From Bacteroidota bacterium (lineage in GTDB: Bacteria > Bacteroidota > Ignavibacteria > UBA10030 > UBA8401): 64,000 nt of DNA. The notes below the pieces were generated by a model. It was given only the letters and a program-made list of their open reading frames with translations, was not told the origin of the DNA and did no database searches. Position 1 is the first letter of the stretch. Each line of letters opens with the position of its first letter. Position numbers and translations under genes: made by a program. Below, piece after piece: positions 28,748-36,580 of this stretch. The stretch spans positions 310,001 through 374,000 of the forward strand of contig JAJYOK010000001.1 of the NCBI GenBank assembly GCA_021796215.1, given 5' to 3'.

Positions 28748-29494
28748 ATGGACATTCCACGGATTTTCAACATCACCGAAAGTGCTCACCGCATCCATAA
28801 CCCGTTCACACTTGAAAAGCTCGCCACTCTTGGCGCGGCGCTGCGTCTGGAATCGGGGGACCGGGTGCTTGACCTCGGCAGCGGTTCGGGGGAGATGCTG
28901 TGCACCTGGGCACGCGATTACGGAGTCATCGGCACCGGCATCGACATGAGCCAGTTGTTCACCGAGCAAGCGAAACTCCGTGCTGAAGAGCTCGGAGTTG
29001 CCGATCGAGTCGAATTCATCCATGGCGATGCTGCCGGCTACGTCTCTGACGAGAAGGCCGGTGTGGCAGCCTGTCTCGGTGCCACGTGGATCGGCGGGGG
29101 AGTCGTCGGCACGATCAAGCTTCTGGCGCAGAGCCTCCGCCCCGGAGGGATCATCCTCATTGGCGAACCCTACTGGCGGCAGTTACCGCCGACGGAAAAT
29201 ATCGCCAAGGAGTGTCTTGCCGACTCAATCTCCGAATTTCTCATGCTTCCAGAACTTCTCGCGTCTTTCAGCCAGCTTGGCTACGACGTCGTGGAAATGG
29301 TTTTGGCAGACCAAGATGGTTGGGACAGATACGAGGCGGCCAAGTGGCTCACCATGCGCCGATGGCTTGAAGCCAATCCCGGCGACGAGCTCGCGAAAGA
29401 TGTTCGAGCCAAATTGACCTCGGAACCCGAGCGCCACGCCACTTACACGCGTGAATATCTGGGATGGGGTGTGTTCGCGCTGATGCCGCGGTAA
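28748..29494 (+). CDS. Class I SAM-dependent methyltransferase
   Basis: 248 residues; cytoplasmic. VLDLGSGSGEMLCTWA at about 38-53 is motif I (the glycine-rich SAM loop), GIDMSQLFTEQA is motif II with the acidic residue that binds ribose, and LLAQSLRPGGIILIGEPYW is motif IV and following. The acceptor is not evident; it resembles widely transferred small-molecule methyltransferases. ATG 28748 has AAAGGA about 11 bases upstream; the frame opens at TTG 28721. The gene is visibly richer in G+C than its neighbours (runs such as GGCGGCAGTTACCGCCGACG), which suggests recent transfer. It stands alone, with 84 bases to the next gene. Confidence 0.82.
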   Translation: MDIPRIFNITESAHRIHNPFTLEKLATLGAALRLESGDRVLDLGSGSGEMLCTWARDYGVIGTGIDMSQLFTEQAKLRAEELGVADRVEFIHGDAAGYVSDEKAGVAACLGATWIGGGVVGTIKLLAQSLRPGGIILIGEPYWRQLPPTENIAKECLADSISEFLMLPELLASFSQLGYDVVEMVLADQDGWDRYEAAKWLTMRRWLEANPGDELAKDVRAKLTSEPERHATYTREYLGWGVFALMPR

Positions 29495-29578
29495 TAAGCT
29501 GGGGCATTCGGCGGATTGTAACGACTGTGCCGCAAACGTTATACGCAAGCCAGCAACAAATAGAAAGGGATTGACCCA

Positions 29579-30499
29579 ATGACGTTTCAGGAACTCGCAA
29601 TCAAAGTCATCAAAGAAGCAAAAGTTCCCCTCGCTCCTGAAGAGATATGGGAACTGGCGAAACAGAAAGGCTATGACAGAGAAGTCGGGTCTCAAGGAAA
29701 GACCCCGTGGTCTTCAATCGGTGCCCAACTCTATGTGAGCGTCCGTGACAGGAAGGATAGCCCTTTTGCGAAGACAGAAACCAAACCACGCCGTTTTTAC
29801 TTGCGTTCGTTTCTCAAAGAAATCAAGGACTTTGACAAGCTAATCGAGGCTCAAGCCGAAAAGGAACCAGCACCTTCTGGATTTACTTTCCTTGAACGAC
29901 AGCTACATCCTTTCCTTGCCTATTTTTCATTTTACTATTTGAAATCCTACACCAAGACTATTGAGCATACGAAGTCAGATAAAAAGGAATATGGAGAATG
30001 GGTTCATCCAGATATGGTCGGTTGCTATTTCCCAATCGGTGATTGGAAACCTGAAGTAATCGAGTTCAGTTCTTCGATAGGGAATGTTCCAACACGGATT
30101 TCCTCGTTTGAAATAAAACGCGAACTGAGCTTCTCAAACCTCAGAGAATCCTTCTTCCAGACCATTTCAAACTCTTCTTGGGCAAATGAGAGCTATCTCG
30201 TGGCAGCTCATATTTCTATTGATGAAGACTTTCAAGAAGAGCTTAGACGACTTTCTTCTTCGTTCGGTATCGGAGTGATTCGACTCGACATTGAAGATCC
30301 AGACTCATCAGAAGTTATTCTTCCACCGAAGTTCAAAGACACGCTGGACTGGGAAAGTGTTAACAAGCTCTCAATGAACCCTGACTTCAGGGAGTTCCTG
30401 AAACGTGTTAAGACAGACCTCTCAAGCAAGGAAATTAGGCAAGAGAAGTATGACAAGGTAATTGAGAAGGACTCTCTCATCAAATCGATTAGGAATTAA
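29579..30499 (+). CDS. HARE-HTH domain protein with possible PD-(D/E)xK nuclease core (HrgA/COG2958-like)
   Basis: 306 residues. Residues 1-80 form a HARE-HTH winged helix (ELAIKVIKEAKVPLAPEEIWELA, TPWSSIGAQLYVSVRDR), a module tied to DNA modification, restriction and chromatin-like contexts. Next comes FLERQLHPFLAYF, the conserved lead-in of the HrgA-type family. Then His143-Pro-Asp145 (HPDMVGCYFP) and Glu178-Ile-Lys180 in SSFEIKREL have the spacing and context of a PD-(D/E)xK nuclease, which I infer from motif reading only. The family includes HrgA, found at a restriction-modification locus in Helicobacter pylori. No DNA methylase is adjacent. A role in DNA defence is inferred. Confidence 0.65.
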   Translation: MTFQELAIKVIKEAKVPLAPEEIWELAKQKGYDREVGSQGKTPWSSIGAQLYVSVRDRKDSPFAKTETKPRRFYLRSFLKEIKDFDKLIEAQAEKEPAPSGFTFLERQLHPFLAYFSFYYLKSYTKTIEHTKSDKKEYGEWVHPDMVGCYFPIGDWKPEVIEFSSSIGNVPTRISSFEIKRELSFSNLRESFFQTISNSSWANESYLVAAHISIDEDFQEELRRLSSSFGIGVIRLDIEDPDSSEVILPPKFKDTLDWESVNKLSMNPDFREFLKRVKTDLSSKEIRQEKYDKVIEKDSLIKSIRN

Positions 30500-30641
30500 T
30501 GTGGTGCAGGCCACGCATAACAAGTAAAAAAAGGGCGCTCCGCATTTGCATATATCGTGTCGCTTTATTGCTTTCGCCCGCGATGGAGTGAATTATTTAT
30601 ACTTTTACGTGTTGTAGTAAACAAATAATTATTCTAAAAAA

Positions 30642-31079
30642 ATGAGCAAACGGGTTTTGATAAAAGAGATTGAGCCGGGGGCATACAAAGCAATGATGGC
30701 TTTGGAAGATTATACAAAAACCACTCAGGTAAACCCGAAGCTTAAGGAACTGATAAAAATAAGAGCATCGCAAATAAACGGATGTGCTTATTGTATTGAC
30801 ATGCACACAGAAGATGCGCTTAAATTGGGCGAAAGCGAAAGAAGAATATTTGCATTATCTGCGTGGAAAGAATCTCATCTTTTTTCTGAGGAAGAAAGGG
30901 CTGTTTTACAACTGACCGAAGAAATGACTTCGATCTCTGTCCATGGCGTAACGGATGATACATATGACCGTGTCGTAAGCTGTTATGGCGAGAAGATCAC
31001 GGCTCAAATAATGATGCAAATAGTTCTAATCAATTCATGGAACAGAATTGCAATATCAACTAAAATGATTTATAAATAG
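30642..31079 (+). CDS. AhpD-like carboxymuconolactone decarboxylase family protein
   Basis: 145 residues, all-helical. KLKELIKIRASQINGCAYCIDMHTEDALKLGES is the AhpD/CMD signature: the CxxC pair (Cys-Ala-Tyr-Cys) plus the His three residues later form the active site that reduces peroxides or accepts electrons in AhpD-type peroxidases. The rest (ERRIFALSAWKESHLFSEEERAVLQLTEEMT) matches single-domain members of the family. The substrate cannot be told. It closes the accessory patch begun by the methyltransferase; no oxidoreductase partner is next to it. Confidence 0.85.
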   Translation: MSKRVLIKEIEPGAYKAMMALEDYTKTTQVNPKLKELIKIRASQINGCAYCIDMHTEDALKLGESERRIFALSAWKESHLFSEEERAVLQLTEEMTSISVHGVTDDTYDRVVSCYGEKITAQIMMQIVLINSWNRIAISTKMIYK

Positions 31080-31287
31080 AAAGTAAACAGGAACGTGTAA
31101 TGCCGCATTTCACAAGCAAAGCCATAGTGAGAAAGTCCTCAGGGACGCGTCGAACTATTCCGCCTAAAGTGGATCAGCCTCTTTCTGAGAACCTTTCGAC
31201 TCTCCGCCTTCGGCGGATCACTCAGGGCAGCTGTTTCTTTTGGTGAGGAAGAAATCAAATTGTAACGCTACCCGATAACCGGTGCGC

Positions 31288-31316
31288 TTGACTATTCCTT
31301 CACTCATTCATATATT
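31288..31316 (+). promoter_or_regulatory. Sigma-70-type promoter of a short unit
   Basis: TTGACT at 31288-31293 and TATATT at 31311-31316 with a 17-base spacer. A transcript would begin near 31323 and meet a strong terminator at about 31408, before the next gene at 31434. Confidence 0.6.
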
Positions 31317-31320
31317 CTAC

Positions 31321-31336
31321 CCTGTCTGCCGACAGG
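31321..31336. repeat. Short palindrome at the 5' end of the putative short transcript
   Basis: CCTGTC-TGCC-GACAGG, a 6-base stem with 4-base loop, immediately after the -10 box. It is related to the palindromes at 24671 and 52558. Confidence 0.4.
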
Positions 31337-31378
31337 CAGGCATGAATTATGGAGGTTACAGCAGATAAACCGATAATC

Positions 31379-31413
31379 AAAACCCCGAAATTTCAAATGC
31401 GGGGTTTTTCTTT
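31379..31413 (+). terminator. Intrinsic terminator or attenuator before the 31434 gene
   Basis: AAAACCCCG (31379-31387) pairs with CGGGGTTTT (31400-31408), loop of 12, followed by a T-rich tail to about 31415. It lies between a good promoter and the next gene, so it would either end a small RNA of about 90 bases or act as an attenuator. Confidence 0.75.
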
Positions 31414-31433
31414 TTGAACGTATACAAAAATTC

Positions 31434-31910
31434 ATGAGCGCATCGAAATTTAGTTTTTCACAAAAGGATATTAAAAAGCTGAGCAAAGTGCTCGGCGTCG
31501 AAGGGAAATCGAAAGGGAACAACATTCGTTTTGAAATAGAGAATGCGGCGTCGAAGAGAAAACTCGCGCTTGAAATTTATCCGGATATTCCCATCGGCAC
31601 GCGGCGCGGAAATTTGGTGACGGTCTATACGCACGAATCGCATCTTCAGCTTCATTTTTGTTCAGGATATGTGGTCAGTGAATTGTTGGGGGAAGTGACG
31701 TTCATCGGCGAACAGGATGGTAAGGTTTCCGGATTAATTATTGAAAAGGAAGGGGGCTGTTCGTTGTATGCCAATGTGGACCGCGGGCTTCTTTCGGGTG
31801 ACTTTACACAGCTTGGTCCCGAAGTAATGCTTTCGGGCATTGCGCTTTCACTCACGGAAACTTCACTGCGGGAAACACCCCGCACGAAACGCAGAACGAA
31901 GAAACAATGA
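31434..31910 (+). CDS. Conserved-looking protein of unknown function
   Basis: 158 residues; no signal peptide or membrane segment. I do not recognise a family. An N-terminal basic helix (FSQKDIKKLSKVLGVEGKSKGN) is followed by a beta-rich middle (IRFEIENAASKRKLALEIYPDI, NLVTVYTHESHLQLHFCSGYVVSELLGEVTFIGEQDGKVSGLIIEKEGGCSLYANV segments) and a very basic tail (TPRTKRRTKKQ) that could touch nucleic acid. It overlaps ybeY by 4 bases, so it is expressed with a ribosome-maturation gene; a role near rRNA processing is only a suggestion from position. Confidence 0.6.
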   Translation: MSASKFSFSQKDIKKLSKVLGVEGKSKGNNIRFEIENAASKRKLALEIYPDIPIGTRRGNLVTVYTHESHLQLHFCSGYVVSELLGEVTFIGEQDGKVSGLIIEKEGGCSLYANVDRGLLSGDFTQLGPEVMLSGIALSLTETSLRETPRTKRRTKKQ

Positions 31911-32368
31911 TTGCTGTCCGCGAAAAGGTGACGCGCGGCGGATTTTTAATTGTTGTGGCAAATGTATCGGAAGAAAAGGGAATTCTTTCAGTGCATACAG
32001 CAAAGCAGAGCGTTTCAGCGGTGATGAAGGGAGAAGGCGTCCGCTCGGCAATAATTTCTGTCGTGCTGGTCAATGATGCACGCATGAAGAGGATCAATTC
32101 ACAGTTTCTTCATCACCATGGTGTTACCGACGTTATTTCGTTTCCTCTTGAAACGGAGCCGAACCTTGAAGCGGAAATCTATGTTAATGTTCAGCAAGCG
32201 AAACGGCAGGCGAAGAATTTCGGCGTGAGCGTTCGCAGCGAAGTTGTCCGATTGATTGTACACGGCGCGCTCCATACAGTAGGATACGATGACCGTAGAA
32301 CAAAACAACGAAAGATAATGTTTGAGAAGCAAGAACAGTATGTTGCCGAAATACTCTCGGTTGGCTGA
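31907..32368 (+). CDS. ybeY: Endoribonuclease YbeY (16S rRNA maturation)
   Basis: 153 residues, the family's usual length. YbeY is a zinc endoribonuclease for 16S rRNA 3' end processing and late 30S quality control. The diagnostic segment is LIVHGALHTVGYDDRRTK: two zinc His residues are present, while the third ligand position reads Asp (GYDD) instead of His (GYDH). The preceding VTDVISFPLE is also typical of the family (TDVLSFP). Asp at the third position is, as I recall, seen in Bacteroidota homologues, so the enzyme is probably active. It overlaps the preceding gene by 4 bases. Confidence 0.9.
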   Translation: MIAVREKVTRGGFLIVVANVSEEKGILSVHTAKQSVSAVMKGEGVRSAIISVVLVNDARMKRINSQFLHHHGVTDVISFPLETEPNLEAEIYVNVQQAKRQAKNFGVSVRSEVVRLIVHGALHTVGYDDRRTKQRKIMFEKQEQYVAEILSVG

Positions 32369-32373
32369 AACAC

Positions 32374-32401
32374 TTGACAATCGAAGTTCTTTTCTTACAT
32401 T
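32374..32401 (+). promoter_or_regulatory. Sigma-70-type promoter for smg-topA
   Basis: TTGACA at 32374-32379, a 16-base spacer, then TACATT at 32396-32401. It lies directly after ybeY and about 35 bases before the smg start. Confidence 0.55.
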
Positions 32402-32436
32402 TCCTTTGAGAAAGGAATGTTGAAAAAGAAAGAAAT

Positions 32437-32901
32437 ATGGATATGAGAGAACGCATAGTAGAAATTATTGTCTATCTCATGGGTGAACTGCAAAACAATA
32501 CGCCCATCGGAGAAATAGATCTCAGCGTGCTGACGAGCAACGGTTACACGCCGGCAGAGATCAGCACGGCGTTTAGCTGGTTGTACGATCGCATCAATCT
32601 GGGTGAGAATCTTGTCACGGAAGTTGCAAAGGGTTCTGTGCATTCACACCGCGTGCTGCATGAAGCGGAGCGGATGGTTTTTTCACCGGAAGCGTACGGA
32701 TATCTTATTCAGCTTCGTGAGATCGGTTTGATTACTGAATCGGATATTGAATCTGTGATTGACCGCGTGATGATGGCAGGCTATGCATCGGCAGGCGTTG
32801 AGGAAGTGAAATCTATTATTGCATCGTTGCTGCTCGAAGCGGACGATTATTTTTCTGTCGGCAGCAGAGTGATGCTGAACAGCAAGGATACAATTAACTA
32901 A
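32437..32901 (+). CDS. smg: Smg/DUF494 family protein
   Basis: 154 residues, soluble, mostly helical. The sequence MRERIVEIIVYLMGELQNNT, LTSNGYTPAEISTAFSWLYDRI and RVLHEAERMVFSPEAYGYLIQLREIGLIT is the DUF494/Smg family. Its molecular role is unknown. It is 22 bases before topA, the same smg-topA neighbourhood known in Escherichia coli, so the link to DNA topology or processing is old. ATG 32437 is followed by a second possible start two codons later. Confidence 0.87.
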   Translation: MDMRERIVEIIVYLMGELQNNTPIGEIDLSVLTSNGYTPAEISTAFSWLYDRINLGENLVTEVAKGSVHSHRVLHEAERMVFSPEAYGYLIQLREIGLITESDIESVIDRVMMAGYASAGVEEVKSIIASLLLEADDYFSVGSRVMLNSKDTIN

Positions 32902-32923
32902 AGTTGAATATGCAGGTATGTGA

Positions 32924-35176
32924 ATGAGTAAATCGTTGATCATTGTAGAATCTCCGTCGAAAGCAAAAACCATCAATAAATATTTGGGAAAGGAATATCA
33001 CGTTGAAGCGTCGGTCGGTCACATTAAAAATCTTCCGAAGAGCAAGCTTGGCGTAGATGTGGAAAACCAGTACGCAACGACGTACGAAACAATTAAGGGG
33101 AAAGAAGATGTGGTTGAGAAATTAACGAAACTTGCGGAAGAATCGGACAAAGTGTTCATCGCAACTGACCCTGACCGCGAAGGAGAAGCAATTGCTTCGG
33201 ATATTGCTCAGGAAATTGACAGCAAGAACTCGAAAATTTTCCGCGTTTTGTTTCATGAAATCACACCGAATGGCATTGCTGAAGGGATGGCATCGCCGAA
33301 AAAAATCGATAAGAATCTTGTTGAATCGCAGCGCGCGCGCCGGGCGATGGATAGAATTGTCGGCTATAAGATCACGCCGTTCATTTGGAAGACGGTGTAT
33401 TACGGATTGTCGGCGGGACGTGTACAGTCTGTTGCGCTCCGTTTGATTTGCGAACGGGAAAGCGAAATTAAAGCATTTGTTCCGGAAGAATATTGGTCAA
33501 TCATCGGAGAGTTTCAGGCGGAACGGTCGGAATCATTTTTTGCCAAGCTGATAAAGATTGCCGGCAGTGAACCGAAAGTTTCCGACAGTGTTACAGCAGA
33601 AGGCTACGTCAACGACATTCGAAAGCAGGAATTTTCGATTGCCGATATTCAGAAAAAAACAGTCAAGCGCAATCCCGCGCCGCCGTTTATTACAAGCACG
33701 CTGCAGCAGGAAGCGGCAAACCGGCTTCGGTTTTCCGCAAAGCGGACAATGATGCTTGCGCAGAAATTGTATGAAGGCATTGATCTTGGCGAAGAAGGCA
33801 TTGTCGGACTCATTACCTATATGCGTACGGATTCGACGCGGCTGAGCGACGATGCCATTGCAGCAGTGCGCGAATATATTTATGATTCGTACGGTGCGGA
33901 GTATTTGCCAAAAGAACCGCGTGTCTTCAAAAAAGGAAAAGCATCGCAGGATGCCCACGAAGCAATTCGCCCGACTTCCATCAAGTTCACGCCGAAGCAT
34001 GTCAAAAAACATCTCGACAAAGATTTGTATGCGCTGTATGAATTGATCTGGAACCGTTTTGTCGCGTGCCAGATGAACGTGGCGACGTTTGAACAGATTA
34101 CTGTTGATATTGCCGGAGGCGACTATATATTCCGTGCGAGCGGATCAATTCCGATGTTCCGCGGCTTCCTGCAAGTCTATGACGATGTGATGGAGGAAAA
34201 GGGACTGGCTGATGACGATGATCCGACATCGAAGATTCCGGCAGATTTGAAAACAGGCCAGCGAGCATCGGTGCAGAATATTATTCCAAAGCAGCATTTT
34301 ACAAACCCCCCGGCGCGATATACCGAAAGCAGCCTTGTGAAAGACTTGGAAGCGCTCGGCATCGGACGGCCGAGCACGTACGCACAAATTGTCAGCACAA
34401 TTCTTAACCGAAAATATGTAGAGCAGCAGGATCGCAAGCTGTTTGCTACAGAATTGGGAATGGTCGTTGCGAAAATTCTTGTACAGAACTTCCCGAATGT
34501 TCTGAACGTGAAATTCACAGCGCTGATGGAAGAAGAACTTGAAACGGTTGCCTCGGGGAAAAATAACTACGTTCAGGTGATGGATGATTTTTATCATCCT
34601 TTTATCAAGTCGCTGGAGAAAGTGGACAAGGAAGCGGGCAAGATCAAAAAATCGCTGCAGGAAGAAACAAACGAATTGTGTGAAGTGTGCGGCAAGCCGA
34701 TGATCATTAAATGGGGAAGGAACGGACGGTTTATGGCATGTTCCGGATATCCTTCCTGCAAAACTACGAAACCGCTCGCCGAAGATTTGGAAAAACACCA
34801 GCACGTTGTCGGTATCAAATGCAAGGTATGCGGCGGCGACATGATTGTGAAAGGCGGACGGTTCGGCACATTTCTCGGCTGCTCGAACTATCCGAAATGT
34901 ACAAACACGCAGCCGATCTCGATGGGCATCAAATGTCCGAAGTGCAAAGACGGCGATGTGATCGAGCGGAAAACAAAACGGAAACGGACGTTTTACGGCT
35001 GTTCCAATTATCCGAATTGCGATTTCGTTTCATGGGACAAACCGGTGTTACAGGAATGCGAGAACTGTAAGAATCCGTATTTGGTACAAAAAACATCAAA
35101 GAAAAAAGGCGATTACCTTCTCTGCCCGGAATGTAAAGAAGAATACGTGCAGGAAGCAACAGCAATTGCAGTGTAG
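32924..35176 (+). CDS. topA: DNA topoisomerase I (type IA)
   Basis: 750 residues. It relaxes negative supercoils by transient single-strand cleavage. LIIVESPSKAKTINKYLG opens the TOPRIM domain, and FIATDPDREGEAIA supplies the metal-binding acidic triad. The catalytic tyrosine is Tyr299 in GLITYMRTDSTRLS. The C-terminus has three CxxC...C zinc ribbons of the zf-C4_Topoisom type (CEVCGKPMII ... CSGYPSC, CKVCGGDMIV ... CSNYPKC, CPKCKDG ... CSNYPNC) and a fourth Cys4 element (CENCKNPYL ... CPEC). It lies between smg and a Xer recombinase gene. Confidence 0.97.
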   Translation: MSKSLIIVESPSKAKTINKYLGKEYHVEASVGHIKNLPKSKLGVDVENQYATTYETIKGKEDVVEKLTKLAEESDKVFIATDPDREGEAIASDIAQEIDSKNSKIFRVLFHEITPNGIAEGMASPKKIDKNLVESQRARRAMDRIVGYKITPFIWKTVYYGLSAGRVQSVALRLICERESEIKAFVPEEYWSIIGEFQAERSESFFAKLIKIAGSEPKVSDSVTAEGYVNDIRKQEFSIADIQKKTVKRNPAPPFITSTLQQEAANRLRFSAKRTMMLAQKLYEGIDLGEEGIVGLITYMRTDSTRLSDDAIAAVREYIYDSYGAEYLPKEPRVFKKGKASQDAHEAIRPTSIKFTPKHVKKHLDKDLYALYELIWNRFVACQMNVATFEQITVDIAGGDYIFRASGSIPMFRGFLQVYDDVMEEKGLADDDDPTSKIPADLKTGQRASVQNIIPKQHFTNPPARYTESSLVKDLEALGIGRPSTYAQIVSTILNRKYVEQQDRKLFATELGMVVAKILVQNFPNVLNVKFTALMEEELETVASGKNNYVQVMDDFYHPFIKSLEKVDKEAGKIKKSLQEETNELCEVCGKPMIIKWGRNGRFMACSGYPSCKTTKPLAEDLEKHQHVVGIKCKVCGGDMIVKGGRFGTFLGCSNYPKCTNTQPISMGIKCPKCKDGDVIERKTKRKRTFYGCSNYPNCDFVSWDKPVLQECENCKNPYLVQKTSKKKGDYLLCPECKEEYVQEATAIAV

Positions 35177-35205
35177 TCCCGAAGGGATTTCCAACAAAAG
35201 ATTCT

Positions 35206-36105
35206 ATGCTGCGCCGGCTGATTAAAGAATACCTCGACGCTCTGCGAAATGAGCGAAATTATTCCGCGTACACGATCGTTTCATACGAGAACGATCTCAT
35301 GCAATTTGACGTTTTTCTCCAGAATAAATTTCCCGAGGCTGCTGCCACGCCCGCATTCATTGATAAAGAAATAGTCCGTTCATTTCTCGGCGTCCAGTTT
35401 GAAGGCGGGATGTCGAAGAAAAGCATTCTCAGAAAGATTTCTTCATTGAGATCGTTCTTCAAATATTTGGTGCGCCGTCATTACCTTGTCCATAATCCGG
35501 CGGCAAATATTGTCGCGCCCAAAGTGGAAAAGAAGCTTCCGCAATTTCTTAAGGAAACCACTATTACGGAAATTTTGTCACAGCCGTCGTCCGCTGATTG
35601 GGTAGGAACACGCGATGCCGCAATGCTTGAATTGCTTTATAGCAGCGGTATCCGCCGCGGAGAATTAGTGGGATTGAAAAACGGCGACATTGATTTTTAT
35701 CAGCAAGTGCTGAAAGTAACCGGCAAAGGAAACAAACAACGCATCGTTCCTTTTGGCAGCAAGGCGAAAGATGCGCTGAAACGTTATCAACAAATGAGAG
35801 AGAAGATTTTTCCGGGCGGGAAAGATTCTCCTGCTTTTTTAACCATTAAAGGGAAAAAGCTGTATCCGAATGCTGTCAATGAAATAATAAAAAAATATCT
35901 TCGCGGGGTTTCAGAGGTTCAACAAAAAAGCCCGCATGTGCTGCGGCATTCATTTGCCACACACATGCTGGATCATGGTGCTGATATTAGCACAGTAAAG
36001 GAGCTGCTTGGACACGAAAGCCTATCAACAACACAAGTGTACACCCATGTTACTTCAGAACGATTGAAAAAGGTGTATCGCCAGGCTCACCCGAAAGCTG
36101 AATAG
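35206..36105 (+). CDS. Tyrosine site-specific recombinase, XerC/XerD type
   Basis: 299 residues, the typical Xer length. The N-terminal SAM-like core-binding domain (EYLDALRNERNYSAYTIVSYENDL) precedes the catalytic domain: SSGIRRGELVGL holds the first Arg, GKGNKQRIVPF the Lys, SPHVLRHSFATHMLDHGADISTVKELLGH the His-x-x-Arg and second His, and TTQVYTHV the nucleophilic Tyr. It resolves chromosome dimers at dif with a partner. Position next to topA among housekeeping genes, and no phage genes nearby, argue for a cellular XerC/D, not a mobile integrase. I cannot decide between XerC and XerD. Confidence 0.9.
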   Translation: MLRRLIKEYLDALRNERNYSAYTIVSYENDLMQFDVFLQNKFPEAAATPAFIDKEIVRSFLGVQFEGGMSKKSILRKISSLRSFFKYLVRRHYLVHNPAANIVAPKVEKKLPQFLKETTITEILSQPSSADWVGTRDAAMLELLYSSGIRRGELVGLKNGDIDFYQQVLKVTGKGNKQRIVPFGSKAKDALKRYQQMREKIFPGGKDSPAFLTIKGKKLYPNAVNEIIKKYLRGVSEVQQKSPHVLRHSFATHMLDHGADISTVKELLGHESLSTTQVYTHVTSERLKKVYRQAHPKAE

Positions 36106-36161
36106 CAACGGCCGGATTCGGGCAGCCTTCTAATTTTAGCCATTCCATTTATGGAGGAGTT

Positions 36162-36497
36162 ATGGAAATCCACATTACGGCGCGCCACTTTAAGGCACAC
36201 GAAACATTGCGGGAATATGCAACAAATGCAGTCGAGAGGCTCGAGCGATATTACGACGGAATTATTCGTGCAGAAATCATTTTCAGTTACGAACGTTCTC
36301 ACAATAGTCTCAAGGATGTAGAAGTTCTTCTTACCGTGTATGGTGCAGTGCTCAAGGCGTACGATCAAGCAGATGATTATATCAAGGCACTCGATAATAC
36401 TATGGAAAAGGTTGAGCGGCAATTGAAACGTTATAAAAGTAAACTTCATCGGAAAGAAAAAGTAGAGGTGCGGCGCGTGCAAGAGAAGGTTGTCTAA
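36162..36497 (+). CDS. hpf: Ribosome hibernation promoting factor (short form)
   Basis: 111 residues. It binds the 30S decoding region and stabilises inactive ribosomes. The sequence MEIHITARHFKAHETLREYATNAVERLERYYDGI, then AEIIFSYERS, VEVLLTVYG and AYDQADDYIKALDNTMEKVERQLKRYK, is the S30AE domain alone, so this is the short HPF form, without the dimerising C-terminal domain of long HPF. The basic tail (KLHRKEKVEVRR) fits ribosome binding. A strong GGAGGAG site precedes the ATG, and hprK follows. Confidence 0.93.
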   Translation: MEIHITARHFKAHETLREYATNAVERLERYYDGIIRAEIIFSYERSHNSLKDVEVLLTVYGAVLKAYDQADDYIKALDNTMEKVERQLKRYKSKLHRKEKVEVRRVQEKVV

Positions 36498-36508
36498 CTA
36501 ACGATCAA

Positions 36509-36559
36509 TTGGTCTCCACTTCCGAGAGGATTCCTTCGGAGCTTGAAGGTGGAGACCAA
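36509..36559. repeat. Long hairpin between hpf and hprK
   Basis: TTGGTCTCCAC (36509-36519) and GTGGAGACCAA (36549-36559) form a perfect 11-base stem around a 29-base loop that itself contains TCCGA/TCGGA. There is no T tail, so it is more like a structured leader or dispersed repeat than a terminator. TCTCCAC/GTGGAG also forms the hairpin after the pilin gene (53235). Confidence 0.6.
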
Positions 36560-36580
36560 CTATTAACAAATATTCTGCCT

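Larger units (their letters stand above)
31080..31433. other. Gap holding a promoter, a palindrome and a terminator, no long gene
   Basis: 354 bases. The first 200 show only a small inverted repeat (TCCGCC-TTC-GGCGGA near 31205). From 31288 the order is: promoter, palindrome, a possible 22-codon frame starting at 31349, terminator. These are listed separately. Confidence 0.5.

Noticed and set aside
29495-29578. Methyltransferase and HARE-HTH gene as a restriction-modification pair
   Set aside because: The methyltransferase has a small-molecule-type class I core and lacks DNA methylase motifs such as (D/N/S)PP(Y/F) or a cytosine methylase PC motif, so the adjacency is not evidence for an R-M system.
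30500-30641. Complete integron attC site after the HARE-HTH gene
   Set aside because: GCATAACAAG resembles one half-site, but no matching GTT-type half-site with paired inner boxes was found within the next 140 bases.
35206-36105. Phage or integrative-element integrase
   Set aside because: The protein has Xer length and motifs and lies between topA and hpf with no phage genes or attachment repeats, so a chromosomal XerC/D is much more likely.
36509-36580. Longer N-terminus of hprK from TTG 36509
   Set aside because: The extra 24 codons are encoded by the 36509-36559 hairpin and do not resemble HprK; ATG 36581 gives a normal family length.
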